Source of the DNA: Xiphophorus maculatus
Taxonomy: Eukaryota; Chordata; Actinopteri; Cyprinodontiformes; Poeciliidae
Direction: 5' to 3'
Assembly: GCF_002775205.1 (NCBI RefSeq)
Contig: NC_036447.1
Span: forward strand, 27,402,245 to 27,466,244
DNA length: 64,000 bases
A program made the position numbers and the translations under genes. Below the pieces are notes generated by a model that saw only the letters and a list, made by a program, of their open reading frames with translations, was not told the DNA's origin and ran no database searches. The number at the start of each line of letters is the position of its first letter. Positions within the stretch are counted from its first letter, which is position 1. Positions 13,601 through 23,345 of this stretch are shown piece after piece.

Positions 13601-13658
13601 TGACTTTGGATTTTTGTTTGTGTTCAAAGTGGAGGCCCTGTTAAAGCACCGACACTGA
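1625..13658 (+). CDS. adap1: ArfGAP with dual PH domains 1 (centaurin-alpha 1), 5'-truncated by the window
   Basis: GTPase-activating protein for Arf6 that binds PI(3,4,5)P3 and inositol tetrakisphosphate at the plasma membrane (family knowledge). Coding exons read: 1625-1755, 4543-4634, 5080-5162, 5250-5362, 6982-7128, 9504-9587, 9663-9725, 12130-12201, 13303-13534, 13630-13658 (stop). All junctions are GT-AG and keep one frame, giving about 350 residues; human ADAP1 has 374. The first exon, with the first two zinc-finger cysteines, is not in the window. Exon 2 carries the rest of the ArfGAP finger (GVFICLDCSGIHRNIP). PH1 follows from 5250 (RGRDNGQFLNRRFVL), and PH2 runs over the exons from 9663 to 13534 (GYMEKTGP, GFKKRWFTLD, RRLMYFKDPLDAF). 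It is ADAP1 rather than ADAP2 because of AKEPKAV, the AFPGATDAE region, QTEGFKKRWFT and a C-terminal tail ending KHRH. Introns of 75, 87 and 95 bp contrast with others over 2 kb. Confidence 0.95.
3551..4323 (+). mobile_element. TTAA-flanked non-autonomous DNA transposon, copy 1, interrupted by a SINE
   Basis: The left end reads TTAActgtGGCAGTATTAT and the right end GCATAATACCGCCCTTTTAA, which are imperfect inverted repeats next to TTAA as in piggyBac or Kolobok elements. About 420 bp of interior (3600-4020) is repeated at 33.4-33.85 kb. A tRNA-derived SINE sits inside at about 4028-4210. No transposase is visible. The element lies in adap1 intron 2. Confidence 0.65.
4028..4210 (-). mobile_element. 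tRNA-derived SINE
   Basis: Read on the minus strand, it begins GGGGGTGCTGTGGTTAAGCA (A-box-like) and has a B box (GGTTTGATTCC, plus-strand 4132-4142). The body follows and it ends in an A-rich tail at 4028-4040. It is inserted in the TTAA element of 3551-4323. Confidence 0.75.
5363..6981 (+). other. adap1 intron without recognised genes
   Basis: A 1.6-kb intron between the PH1 exons. Most is AT-rich with poly-A and poly-T runs. The stretch at 6230-6470 is richer in CpG and may be an old repeat, but I could not place it in a family. Confidence 0.5.
7129..9503 (+). other. adap1 intron with a non-repetitive GC-richer block
   Basis: A 2.4-kb intron. The stretch 7730-7990 is less AT-rich than its surroundings and free of obvious repeat signatures. 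The stretch 8240-8520 resembles the interior of an old DNA element partly similar to 12.55-12.95 kb. No exon was seen. Confidence 0.45.
10495..11740 (-). mobile_element. degenerate Tc1-like transposon with transposase remnants
   Basis: On the minus strand a fragment (10573-10785) reads MDNDPKLATKVVTKEFKD and then NPIENLWVYLRE. These are the DNDPKHTSK-type block and the Glu-containing end block of Tc1 DDE transposases. The segment normally between them is missing, and the upstream frame is broken by stops. CFAGGGSGAL around 10870-10910 is another Tc1 signature. Flanking sequence ('gtcagaattagcaaaattat') matches the Tc1 MITE at 35.1 kb. It is inactive and lies in adap1 intron 8 (between the 9663 and 12130 exons). 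Confidence 0.85.
12202..13302 (+). other. adap1 intron between the two main PH2 exons, with an old repeat
   Basis: The stretch 12545-12960 has the look of a decayed DNA element: it opens with 'gagtgggcaatagggatt' and closes with 'gtatcacgataagtgg...gatacgataaatgccc'. A short inverted pair (gcccacacct / aaggtgtgggc) lies at about 12940-12965. No exon was seen. Confidence 0.45.
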
Positions 13659-14000
13659 CAGACCAGAGGCCGTTTCTCCCCTCAACACCCACCATCAGTC
13701 TGACGGGCCCAACACTGACCCTGCTACTCACAAGCTGGCGCACGTCACATTATCCCAAATATGTGGACTTCTGGAGTAAAAGTGAGAACAAATGTACCAA
13801 AGCATTGTCTGATAGGGTTAACTGTGCTTTAATTTTGATACCACTTTTTTTTTTTTGACCCTTGTATCATGAAAGCTTTTTACCGTAGAACAAAGTTAGT
13901 TACGTGTCCCGAGTCAGTCACAAAGACATGTTTTCTATCTTTATTACTCGTGGCTTATAGCTAATGGTGTATAATAATAATAATAATAATAACATGCAAC

Positions 14001-14006
14001 AATAAA
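14001..14006 (+). terminator. candidate adap1 polyadenylation signal
   Basis: This is the first AATAAA after the adap1 stop codon, about 340 bp downstream and just after an ATA-repeat. It is a prediction from position only. Confidence 0.45.
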
Positions 14007-14049
14007 CTGTTGTGTGAAATGTTGACACTAGTAATTAATTGAATCCATA

Positions 14050-14235
14050 TATGTATATTCTATCTAGCTATATCTCTCTCTATCCATCTGTCTATCTAGC
14101 TACAAAGCAAGCTAGTTATTTTTGTATCTAACTAGATACAAAACTAGCTATTCTTTTAGCTAGCTAGCTGACTATTTTTGTAGCTAGCTAGCTATTTTTC
14201 TGGCTAAATAGATATTTTTCTAACTAGCTAGCTTA
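14050..14235. repeat. minisatellite-like tandem array of tagctagctag/tattttt units
   Basis: Units of roughly 25-30 bp built from 'agctagctagctatttttgt' recur imperfectly four to five times and are preceded by TCTA/TATC-type simple repeats. The array lies in the intergenic gap downstream of adap1. Confidence 0.7.
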
Positions 14236-16869
14236 AATTATGTAATGGTAAAAGATGCTTTTTTCCTATTGTGTTGGCTATTTCTCCCTAAGTGTTTATG
14301 TTTTGAATTTGTAATTTCTTTTTTACTGCTAGTAAAGTTTTAGGTATATGCATGGTTATGGGAAACACTATGGTCAAAGCTTTATGGATACCCAAATGTT
14401 GGAGCTTTTTTTTTAGCTGTTGTGGTTACAAGGCTTGGTATTCTGTACAGTAAATTACAAAAAAAAATTTATTTTTTGCAATGTTCCTATGGGTCAAAAT
14501 GTTGTCATTTATTAGAGAAGAAAAAGAATCCTATTATTGACTTAGCAGAATTTTAATTTTCTAGTTGTAACATATACCTATATTTTTTGATTACTTCTCC
14601 CAAAAGATCAGATCGTCTGTTACTTTTTTTTATTCAAAAAGACATATGCATGCTTTTTATAGTATTCTTACAAAAAAAGTACATATGGAAGCCAATTTAA
14701 AAATCTATTTTGAGCAAGGTGCTGAAAACAACTCCAGCAGTTGTATGACTTAGCAGCACCTCCATGTGGTGCAACACTTTATCAAAACTAAAACATTTTT
14801 ACAAATTTATTTATCCAACACCTGCGGTCGTGCTAAAAGGAAACCCTACCCTCTATTTATTTTATAGAGGGTAGGGTTGATCATAAAATTTAATTTTAGG
14901 ATTTTATTTTACGATCGATCTGTTTTTTAAAGTTCAAAAACATTTAAAGCCTAATCTCAAGTTTACAAAATATATACAACTCTAGAAATTGATGAGGATA
15001 TTTTTGCCATGGCTGTTACTGTTGCCTTTTCATTTTGTGATTTCTCTGTAATTTCAAAATGTACTCGTCTCAGTTTAATTTCCATTAGAAGTACTTTCTT
15101 GACTCACAATTGCTGACTTGCAAAAAATATTGACTAATAAAAACCTGATTTCTCAAAAAAAAAAAAAATCTGTGTATAAATCTGTGCTTTTAAATTCACC
15201 AAAAAACAGTTCAAGATTTAAAAAGTAACTGAACCACAAATTAACTTTTTTGCAAATAAACTGAATAAATTGGGCCGTACGTAACTTTTCTACAGAATGG
15301 TTTTTACATTTTTGTTTTTTACGTATTTGTCTGGCCTTGATGGTTCTTTATTGTTCTTGAACATTCTAACCAATTTCCTTTCAACTGATGATGACAATTT
15401 GGGTTAGCTGGCTGAAACTTTAACACAAATGTGTGTCCTAACATGACAAAGACACCAAACAACCCTGACTTTAAACCTACTGAAATAGTTTGAGCTATAT
15501 TAATCCACACAAGTTGAGCCCACGCAAAGAAATCAACCAATTTAAATAACCTCTTCTTTATCTGTCAAGAACATTGGTCAAATGTTTATTTGAAATTATG
15601 CTTGAAACTTGTGAATGACTTCAGAAATGTCATGCTTTTCTCTGCAACTTGCTAAAAGACCTCAAATTTGACCAAACTTTAATATGTGCAGATGTGCATA
15701 TCTGAACTTGTGTCGATTAGAGAGAAGTGAATACTGAATTCAAACTTCATCGCTTCATTAAAAGCCCCCCAAAATGACACCTTTGCAATTTAACAGACAC
15801 TTCGATGGGAGTATATAAACTCTGGCATTATAAAGTAGTTGCTGACAGTTGCCCCTGCCAGCAGTTTGTGGTGTCTAAATCCACACCTCGGTGCTTTTGT
15901 GACATTAGGCTGAGGCCAGGGAGGAATGCCACATAAATCAATCGGCCTGTGCCAGTTTTTCACCCTGGTGAGAAAGAGGGAGGACGGATTTGAAAAGGGA
16001 GATAAGAGAACTGCAACCAAGAAAACTTCTAAGGGGAAGCTGGATTTTCGGAGCCGAGGAGAAACGGATGGTTCGTCTTCCACCACGGGAAACCAAGTAG
16101 ATAAACGAGACCGGCAGGAAATCATCATGGCTTATATGGAAATGAAGGATTTTTACCACGATGTCTTGAATGGCAACATCAGTGAAGAAGCCTAGAGGGA
16201 CAGAAGATAAGTTTTGATTCTGAATGGATGCAAGACAATTGCTCGCATAACCTAACTTGGTGCCTTCAAGACAAGTGAAACGAGTGGGAGCTATTAGAAT
16301 TACAAATTATGTAAAAGTGGAGAAGGGATATTTTTTCTCCTCTGTTGTAGAAACTGCTCCCGAGATATTAGCAACTGGAGTCCTCTCAAAAACGGCTCAG
16401 TACTCGCCATCAAAGGCTGTAAGCACAGTTTGTCCATTGACGGGCTGAGACTTTCCTACTGCTCACAAAAATCTCATGTTGGTTCTACTTTAACCCAGAC
16501 CCAGCGGGAGAGAACCCTGCTGTCTGGAAGTGAGAACATTGCTTTTTATTTTGAGGTGTCTTTGAAATCCCACGATTATGAGCATAAATAAATTGGAAGA
16601 AATTGGGCAACAAACACTGGAAGGAGCCAGAAATTTTCAGACTCAGGTCGTGTGAGTATTGAATTTAAATCTGCCCTGTACAGTACTGTCTTTTTACCAT
16701 AAAACTTATTGTCATTATTTTCTGTTTCCTTGTTGGTCAGGTTTAACTAGTCTAGAAAACACCCTAAATTGTCAAGAGTATTTGAATTGCACTTGGATTG
16801 ATTAGAAGATGTTCTCATAAAGTCAGACAGAGAGCCTGTCTGCTTTAATTCCTGATCTATACATCTGCA

Positions 16870-17931
16870 ATGAACCGCACCCTCAATGCCACCATCACTT
16901 CTGAGCCTGGACCTGGTCTGACCCCAGGGGCTGAAGATGGAACCTCTCTGTTTGGCGGTAGTGCTGCTGGAGCCAGTGGAGGTCTGTGGGTGACGTCCCT
17001 GCTCGGTGCCATGCTTTTGGTCATGTGCGCCGTAGGACTGGCGGGCAACATTTACACGCTCGTCGTAACGCGCTCCGCCGCTTTGTGCCAGATGGGTTCC
17101 ATGTACGTCTACATCGTCAACTTGGCCCTGGCCGACCTGCTCTACCTCTCCACCATCCCCTTTGTTGTCTGCACCTACTTTGTCCAGGACTGGCTGTTCG
17201 GCGAGGCTGGCTGCCGCATCCTCCTGAGTCTCGATCTCCTCACCATGCATGCCAGCGTCTTCATTTTGGTTGCAATGAGCTTAGAACGTTACCGTGCCGT
17301 TGCCAAGCCCTTCAGTGCCCACAGATCCTCGTCTCGGAACCGACGACTCACTGCAGGAGTTATTTGGGGGTTGGCATTCACTCTAATGCTTCCCATGATG
17401 GTGATGATACAGCTCAGGGAGGCCAAGGGCCTTGTGAAGAGAATCTGCTACCCTACCTGGACGCCTGAAGCTTTCAAGGCTTATCTTACAGTACTGTTTT
17501 TCACAAGTGTCTTAGTCCCTGGACTGATAATCGTTGGACTGTATGCTGGGCTAGCAAGGCGCTACTGGACAGTGCAGGCTAGCTTAGGGGGTAGCAGCCG
17601 CTCAGCCCAGAGGAAAGGACTCAAACAAAAAGTGCTAGCGATGATATTAAGTATCGTAGTAGCCTATTGGGTGTGCTTCCTACCGTTTTGGGGATGGCAA
17701 ATAGCTAAACTTTTCTCCCCAGATTCCCTCAAACCTTTGTCTGCAGCTGCTCACAAATACGTCAATTTCTTTGTCACATGTCTTACCTATGGGAACAGCT
17801 GCATCAATCCATTTCTTTACACTCTCCTGACCCGAAACTACAAAGATTATTTGGCTCAGAAAGGTCCGTCTGGGGGATCTAGCAAGGCTGATCTTGGAAC
17901 GGCTGTGACAACACCTCTTCAGGAACTCTAA
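16870..17931 (+). CDS. uts2r: urotensin-II receptor (class A GPCR)
   Basis: Plasma-membrane receptor for urotensin-II and urotensin-related peptides, coupling mainly through Gq to calcium (family knowledge). One uninterrupted 353-residue exon, as in other UTS2R genes. The start is the first ATG of the frame and precedes two N-glycosylation sites (N2-R-T, N6-A-T) in a ~40-residue extracellular tail. Seven hydrophobic segments are seen: about 41-66 with GN at 59-60; 77-101 with NLALAD (D89); 112-138 with D122; 159-181; 203-228; 252-279 with CFLPFW; 295-320 with NPFLY at 313-317. C115 and C193 would form the conserved disulfide. ERY (139-141) replaces DRY. MYVYIVNLALADLLYL, LLTMHAS and TCLTYGNSCINPFLYTLL are close to mammalian UTS2R. 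Teleosts have several uts2r paralogues and I cannot say which subtype this is. The tail is short and Ser/Thr-rich, without a palmitoylation cysteine. Confidence 0.93.
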   Translation: MNRTLNATITSEPGPGLTPGAEDGTSLFGGSAAGASGGLWVTSLLGAMLLVMCAVGLAGNIYTLVVTRSAALCQMGSMYVYIVNLALADLLYLSTIPFVVCTYFVQDWLFGEAGCRILLSLDLLTMHASVFILVAMSLERYRAVAKPFSAHRSSSRNRRLTAGVIWGLAFTLMLPMMVMIQLREAKGLVKRICYPTWTPEAFKAYLTVLFFTSVLVPGLIIVGLYAGLARRYWTVQASLGGSSRSAQRKGLKQKVLAMILSIVVAYWVCFLPFWGWQIAKLFSPDSLKPLSAAAHKYVNFFVTCLTYGNSCINPFLYTLLTRNYKDYLAQKGPSGGSSKADLGTAVTTPLQEL

Positions 17932-19570
17932 TGGATCACCGCACATTCAGGCAATGGAACGTCCTCGACTCATCGGCCATGATCCGACAATATGAAGCTG
18001 GACAAAGAGACATTGTTCAACTGCACATAGACACTTTGAAGGTGTGTTTACTCGCCATTGCTCCAGTTGGAGTTACCCAAGTAGTTTTGGTCACCAACTC
18101 AGTTTTCACAATTGTTCAAGACAAAAAAACTGGTGTAAAGTATGTAAAGAGGTCTGACTCTTACGGAGCCCCCTTAAAGATATGGGGGATTTTTTTGTGG
18201 CTTCCCATCCCTTCTAAGACATAAACAGAAACTTTCAGTATGAAGAAAAAAAGGGGAGAGGGGAGGATATATCCAAACTATTTGGACTATTTTTGAGTTA
18301 TTTTCACAGGGTAATAACCTGATAATAATCTGAGAATTTTAATTGGTTTTTTTTGTTGTTGTTGGTAGTCTAAATGTCTAATAACGGGTCATTTTCATGT
18401 GCAGTCCTATCTCAACCTTACACAAGCAGAAAATGAACACGGTGTAATAAATCATTTTTCAAATAGTTTTTTGCACCAAAGAGTTAAGAATATATAAACA
18501 TGTTTCCATTGAGGCTCCTTAAATGTGCATGTGCAATTTTAAATTGACATTTGTTACTGTATATAAAATGTACCAGGATGTATTAGCTAATTTATTGCGA
18601 GGGAACACAATATTTATTGCAAGGAAATGCAATACTTTTATGTGGTAATTTCCCATGTCCCTTAGGGGGCACCATAGACTCTCAAAAAGGTTACTGTGAT
18701 TATTATCCTCCTTCTTTGAACAAAATATTTTGTGTGCATCTGGAGAAAACCTGCCATCAAGTTAAGCTACATTTGTAAATAATTTTGTCCTAAGATGCCT
18801 GTGATGGAAAATGCTGGTACATTTTTATATAGCCCAGCAGAAATGGATGTTTGGTGGCATAATGTCAAACTGTTGTTGCTCTGAAGGAAAAGAGCATTAC
18901 AAATCCCACCATTGAATTTGTTTGATGCAGATATTTTAGTCCTGTTTTGATTCCAATCAGAGGGTTACAACTTTTTCCTTTTCATGTCTCTAAATTGGTT
19001 AAAGCTGTGTTAAGCAAAGTTCTTAACTTGTAAATGAGGTTTCCTGTCCTCACAGTGAATGTGGTTCAATCGTGTTACATTCCTCAGCGTCTCTACAGCG
19101 CTTCTTTAGAGTCCTGCTGCAAATTGTTTCTGACAGAGTGCTTCATCTAACACTTGTCCCTTCGTTCACATTACCAGGTTTCACACTTCCCCGTGAATAT
19201 TCTCCCCAAATTATGTTTTTTTCTATAGAGGACCCAAAATGAAATGGAGCTCGATTGTCGATTTTCTGCCTTTTTTTTTTACTATTTTTTTTTATGTCGA
19301 CAACTAATGTTGGTAGTTCTCTAATCAATATCAGCAGAGATTATACTACTGAGCAGGGTTTTTATTATGCATATCTTTCAGGGTTGTCAGCAAATTTATC
19401 TGCCTATACCTTGTAAATATGTCAGATATCCCTTGAACTTTGTGTACAATTGTGATTAGATGACCTGTAATAATCTTTTTAAAAATTATGAGTGTATATT
19501 TAAATTTTAGTGAATTATGAGTGTATACTTAAATTTTAGTATACAAAAGGAGAGTCAAACTTGTCCTTTT
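17932..19570 (+). other. uts2r 3' UTR and convergent intergenic gap
   Basis: There are no exons. The sequence is AT-rich and mostly unique. A short direct repeat at 19489-19541 (tatgagtgtata(t/c)ttaaattttagt, twice) lies just before the galectin 3' end. uts2r and the galectin are convergent here. Confidence 0.5.
18446..18451 (+). terminator. candidate uts2r polyadenylation signal
   Basis: AATAAA about 515 bp after the uts2r stop codon. Other AT-rich candidates follow, so the true 3' end may be further downstream. Confidence 0.35.
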
Positions 19571-19576
19571 TCAGCT

Positions 19577-19582
19577 TTTATT
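19577..19582 (-). terminator. galectin polyadenylation signal
   Basis: AATAAA on the minus strand (TTTATT on plus), about 200 bp past the galectin stop codon. Confidence 0.65.
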
Positions 19583-19779
19583 GAAGAGACCAGGCGATTT
19601 ATTGTAAGGGCAAAAGCGGTGACATAAGATATGATCTGGCGCCATCTGCAGACCTTTTCTCGTCATTGCAACACAGTTGTGTCTCTGCAAGCAATCAGAA
19701 CACCGGCCGGGTTCAGTGACTCTGAAACGGACCGTTTCTCCCACCAGCAGATCAGAAGATGTCGAGAGGAGTTCATCCT

Positions 19780-22659
19780 CTACTTGATCTTCATGCCCAC
19801 GATCCTTGCGTCGCCAGTGACGTCGAAGAACTTGTACTTGACGTCTCCCAGACGGTTGGGGAAGTTCATCATGCTGCCGTCGGGAAGTTTGATGTAAAAC
19901 TGGTCCATGTTGAAGTTGATGTAAAACTGCCAAACGCAAGAAAAGAAGGGAAGCACATGCATTAGTTCTCAGTTGAAAATCTGACTTGTACAGCAGAAAC
20001 ACTAAAGAAGAAGAACATGTGTTACAGAATGACTAAAGCAGCATTTTCAATAGAATTATGGTCCAATAATAATGGAGATTGTGAGTTTTATGGCCCCATA
20101 TTCTCCTTTATGATTACCTACAGAGCAGTGCTCCAAACTAGACCTTACACCCACTTGTAGAAATGTGCAATAAGAATTATAATGATTGGAAAAGATTTTT
20201 TCAATTATTTAATAATTGGGTAAACTGAGACGCAGGAATAGTTTTGGGTCATTACACCAACAACAAAAAAAGAAATGATGAAAGAAAAGTTCAGCTTCAT
20301 CGTTTTACCTTTTCTTAATAAGCTTTATCATGGAGAAAAGAGTCTGGAAATACTGAATGTTTCTGTAATCATGTCTAAGGACTAATTTGTTTTGGTTCAA
20401 ACTTTTTTATGTGTCATTTGTCTTATTCAGTCATCTGTTATCCTATAAGTTATTATATTAAGGTCTATTGTAGCTGATGAGGCTGAGACTTCATAAATTT
20501 TGTTCCATATAGAAGCAACAACTAGAAATCTGTTTTTGGATATGCACTGGAATTACAATTTACACAAATCAGTTCACTAAGTATTCAATAATATAGAATA
20601 AACAATGAATGGCCTTTATGTTCCGTTTAAATGTAGAAGTTTATTTTCTTCAACTTCATCTGAATTAACATGTGATCTTTGAGTTCTGTTGATGACTAGA
20701 AATTTTGCCTATTTGCTCTAGAAACTAGATCAAAAATACTTGGCAAGATTTTGCGTTTGTGCAGTTTGTGTGCGTCTCAGTCTAATGGCTCGCTTTGGAC
20801 AGGAAAACTTGTATTGCCGTATCTTTTGCAAAAATTACTCCACAAACAGACCTTGCATTCCTCCCCACGCACAAAGGGGAAGTTCATGTCTCGTTCCTCT
20901 TGACCCCACTCCCCACCAGACTTGGAGTTGCAGATAATGGTGTTCTGGTCGAAGCGGGGGTTGAAGTGCATCGCGATGTTCTCGGGATCGTGACCGATGT
21001 TGAGTGCAAAGCTGCGGAACAGCAGGAACATGTAAGAAGAGGACAAAGAAACGGGAGGAAGCACGACGCCATGAACTTGTATTCCACCACGCTACTTACT
21101 CTTGATGAAAGTGTAACTGAAATCTGCATTTTAAAGGAGATAAAGTTATTGTTGTGCTTAAAAAATAGAATCATGTGCGTACCTAGAGCTGTCATCGTTG
21201 GGTCTGACTCGGACTTTAAACTCCTGCCCTTCCTTGAATGCCATGTCCTTGACTTTCTGTTAAAAGAGTTACAGTTGTGTGAATGTAGTTTACCAGGGCA
21301 AACACTGAATTCATACTTAACACAGATTCTAAAAAAGGTCATTAAAAAAAATTATATTTAGGGAAAAATTTTATTCTTCACACAAAAAAAAAGTTGCTTT
21401 GCAAGAGAAGTAGATGCATTCATAAGCAGTTTCATGTCACTACCAGTTAAATGATGAAATGATAATTTATATAGCATTTTTTGTGTGTGTGTGAGAGAGA
21501 AAGTCACGTTGTTAAATTCAGAATCAGTAATGAGAAGCTTTTCTTATCTTGGCAGTTGATGATCAACCAGAATTAAAACAATGCATGGTTGTAAAAGAGA
21601 GTCAAAAGAGGAAGGTGCTCTATTTATTCAAAGACGTGTGGACATCATGTTGACATAGCAAAATCATAAAATAACCCACCCCCGCTTCACACTCACACAC
21701 CTAACACCAAAATGCTACAATCTGCAGCCTATATTACAGATATATAAATTCATATATTCTACCTCTGTGTATTTGTGTACAAAGACAAAAAATGGAAATG
21801 TTTCTTTCTTTTTTTCTTTAAAGCAAATGAGCCGTTTCTTATTCCAGGCTTGTACTTGAGAAAGTCACCCTGACTTTCCAGGGATTTTCCTTCAGTTCTG
21901 CGAAGTTGTTTATCTTGTCAATAAAGCTATAAATCCCATTCACATGTGTGCTTCCTATCTATGTGCTGAGCGCATAGTTTAAACATGAACTTCAACATTC
22001 TGCCCCCCTTATATCTATATCGCCACAGTTGTCTCACTTTTATACAACCCCCAAACTCCCAGGCAGATAAGTTTGGTTTATCATTGACTTGACACAGGCG
22101 GTGCTGGATAAATAGTTAGTGGACTGGATTTTATTGATCCCTGTGAGGAAGTTAATTATTTAGATCTCCTACAAGATTATATGTCTTTGCCTCCCCGGAC
22201 ACATTTTAAGTTATAACTTGTAAAAGTTGCAATGTGCTGCACTTTGCCAACGATATAATCGAGTAGCCATATTATCGTCATCAAGAACTAGCAGCTGATG
22301 CTGGCTGAGAAGCAATTGGTCGGTCCTCGTTAAATTTAATACATGATAAAAAATGACAATTGAGTCTTCCTATGTATTTTAGACAGGTCAATCATCTGAA
22401 AATGACTTCATGTTCCTCTTTCAGAATTTCACCTATACATATTAAAAAAATGCTTAAATCGTTCACCGCTAATTAAAGACTAAATGAATGTAAATCAACC
22501 TTTTAATATATCATAAAAACAAAGTTGAGTATTCAAAGTCAGTCATGTGGGAAAATGTTTATGCTATGGTCAATACTGTCCTTCGTCATTTTGACAGATT
22601 ACACACACCTGACCACACAGAGAACATGTGGTCAGGTATATATATATATACAGTATATA

Positions 22660-22748
<89 letters not shown>

Positions 22749-22834
22749 GTATATACTGTGTGTATATATATACTGTGTATTTATTCAAAGACGTGTGGAC
22801 ATCATGCTGTGTATATATACAGTATATATACACA

Positions 22835-22877
<43 letters not shown>

Positions 22878-23235
22878 GTATATACTGTGTGTATATATAT
22901 ACTGTGTATATATATATATATGTGTGTATATATATATATATTTCTTTCTTTCTTTTTTGCCGACCTCTGAAAAATTTCAAAACTCAAGAGAAAAAGTTAA
23001 ATTTACTCGGTTTTACGATAACACAAATTTTAATTATCGAATATGTCGATATATTTAATATTAAATATTAATTAAACTAAATGAAACGCATATAAATATA
23101 ATTACTTTAAGAATTGGTGGGTAAAAATAGATTCTGACAGATTTTCTTTCGACCAAGTTAGTCAAAAGTGACGGACAATGAAAAGGCCTCGAGTCACTTC
23201 TGGCCATGAATGAAGCTGTTCACGCTACTCACCAT
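19780..23235 (-). CDS. prototype galectin (galectin-1/2-like beta-galactoside-binding lectin)
   Basis: Cytosolic and secreted lectin, one carbohydrate-recognition domain, no signal peptide. Exons on the minus strand: 23233-23235 (ATG only), 21183-21256, 20852-21011, 19780-19926 (stop). Junctions are GT-AG and the frame is continuous. The protein has 127 residues, slightly short for galectin-1/2 (about 130-135). Sugar-binding residues are present: H41, N43 and R45 in HFNPRF, N54 in NTIICNSK, and W61 and E64 in [10 protein letters not shown]. The last exon encodes [17 protein letters not shown] and [20 protein letters not shown], typical of fish prototype galectins. The loop between HFNPRFD and QNT is four residues shorter than usual (AHGD missing). 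An initiator codon alone in the first exon is compatible with galectin gene structure; a start at the second Met (M6) is possible. Whether it is the lgals1 or lgals2 type is unclear. Confidence 0.9.
21621..21649 (+). repeat. source copy of a 29-nt duplicated segment
   Basis: This 29-nt stretch, from tatttattca to gacatcatg, recurs exactly at 22778-22806 inside a TA microsatellite. Both lie in galectin intron 1. Confidence 0.9.
22637..22942. repeat. complex TA microsatellite with internal duplications
   Basis: Two long (TA)n tracts (about 22664-22744 and 22833-22874) are flanked by palindromic cagtatatactg-type units. The 40-nt block starting tatatgcagtatatactgtg occurs twice, at 22742 and 22871. 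A non-repetitive 29-nt piece sits between them. It lies in galectin intron 1. Apparent Tyr-Ile repeat ORFs here are artefacts. Confidence 0.95.
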
Positions 23236-23259
23236 CTTGGCGGTCTTCAGAGGTTTGTC

Positions 23260-23345
23260 CCTCGAGTGAAAACGTCCCGCTCGCTGCCTAACGCTTTATG
23301 TTGTCCTCGTGACGTTGCGGGGGAAGGAAGGAGCCAATCGGATGT
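23260..23345 (-). promoter_or_regulatory. candidate galectin promoter and 5' UTR
   Basis: Upstream of exon 1 on the minus strand there is a TATA-like CATAAAGCG (about 23293-23301) and a CCAAT motif on the plus strand at 23334-23338. This would place initiation near 23265-23270, giving a 5' UTR of about 30 nt. It rests on motifs and spacing only. Confidence 0.4.

Larger units (their letters stand above)
13659..16869 (+). other. adap1 3' UTR, intergenic gap and uts2r upstream region
   Basis: After the minisatellite the sequence is AT-rich to about 15.8 kb, including a short hairpin at about 14847-14876 (accctctattta / tagagggtagggt). From 15.8 to 16.86 kb it is more complex. It contains an uninterrupted 89-codon frame (15926-16195) with no recognisable family and a possible 5' UTR intron: donor gtgagt near 16653, pyrimidine-rich acceptor near 16739. 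I treat this part as promoter and 5' UTR territory of uts2r rather than a gene. Confidence 0.45.

Noticed and set aside
15926..16195. 89-codon Lys/Asp-rich open frame upstream of uts2r
   Set aside because: No recognisable family and no splice partner; overlapping frames on both strands are equally open. Probably 5' flanking or UTR sequence of uts2r.
16747..17250. 167-codon ORF on the minus strand over uts2r
   Set aside because: Shadow of the receptor gene; the plus-strand frame encodes a full GPCR.
22525..23071. Several overlapping ORFs of 60-177 codons with long Tyr-Ile repeats
   Set aside because: They are translations of a TA microsatellite in several frames and both strands, inside galectin intron 1.
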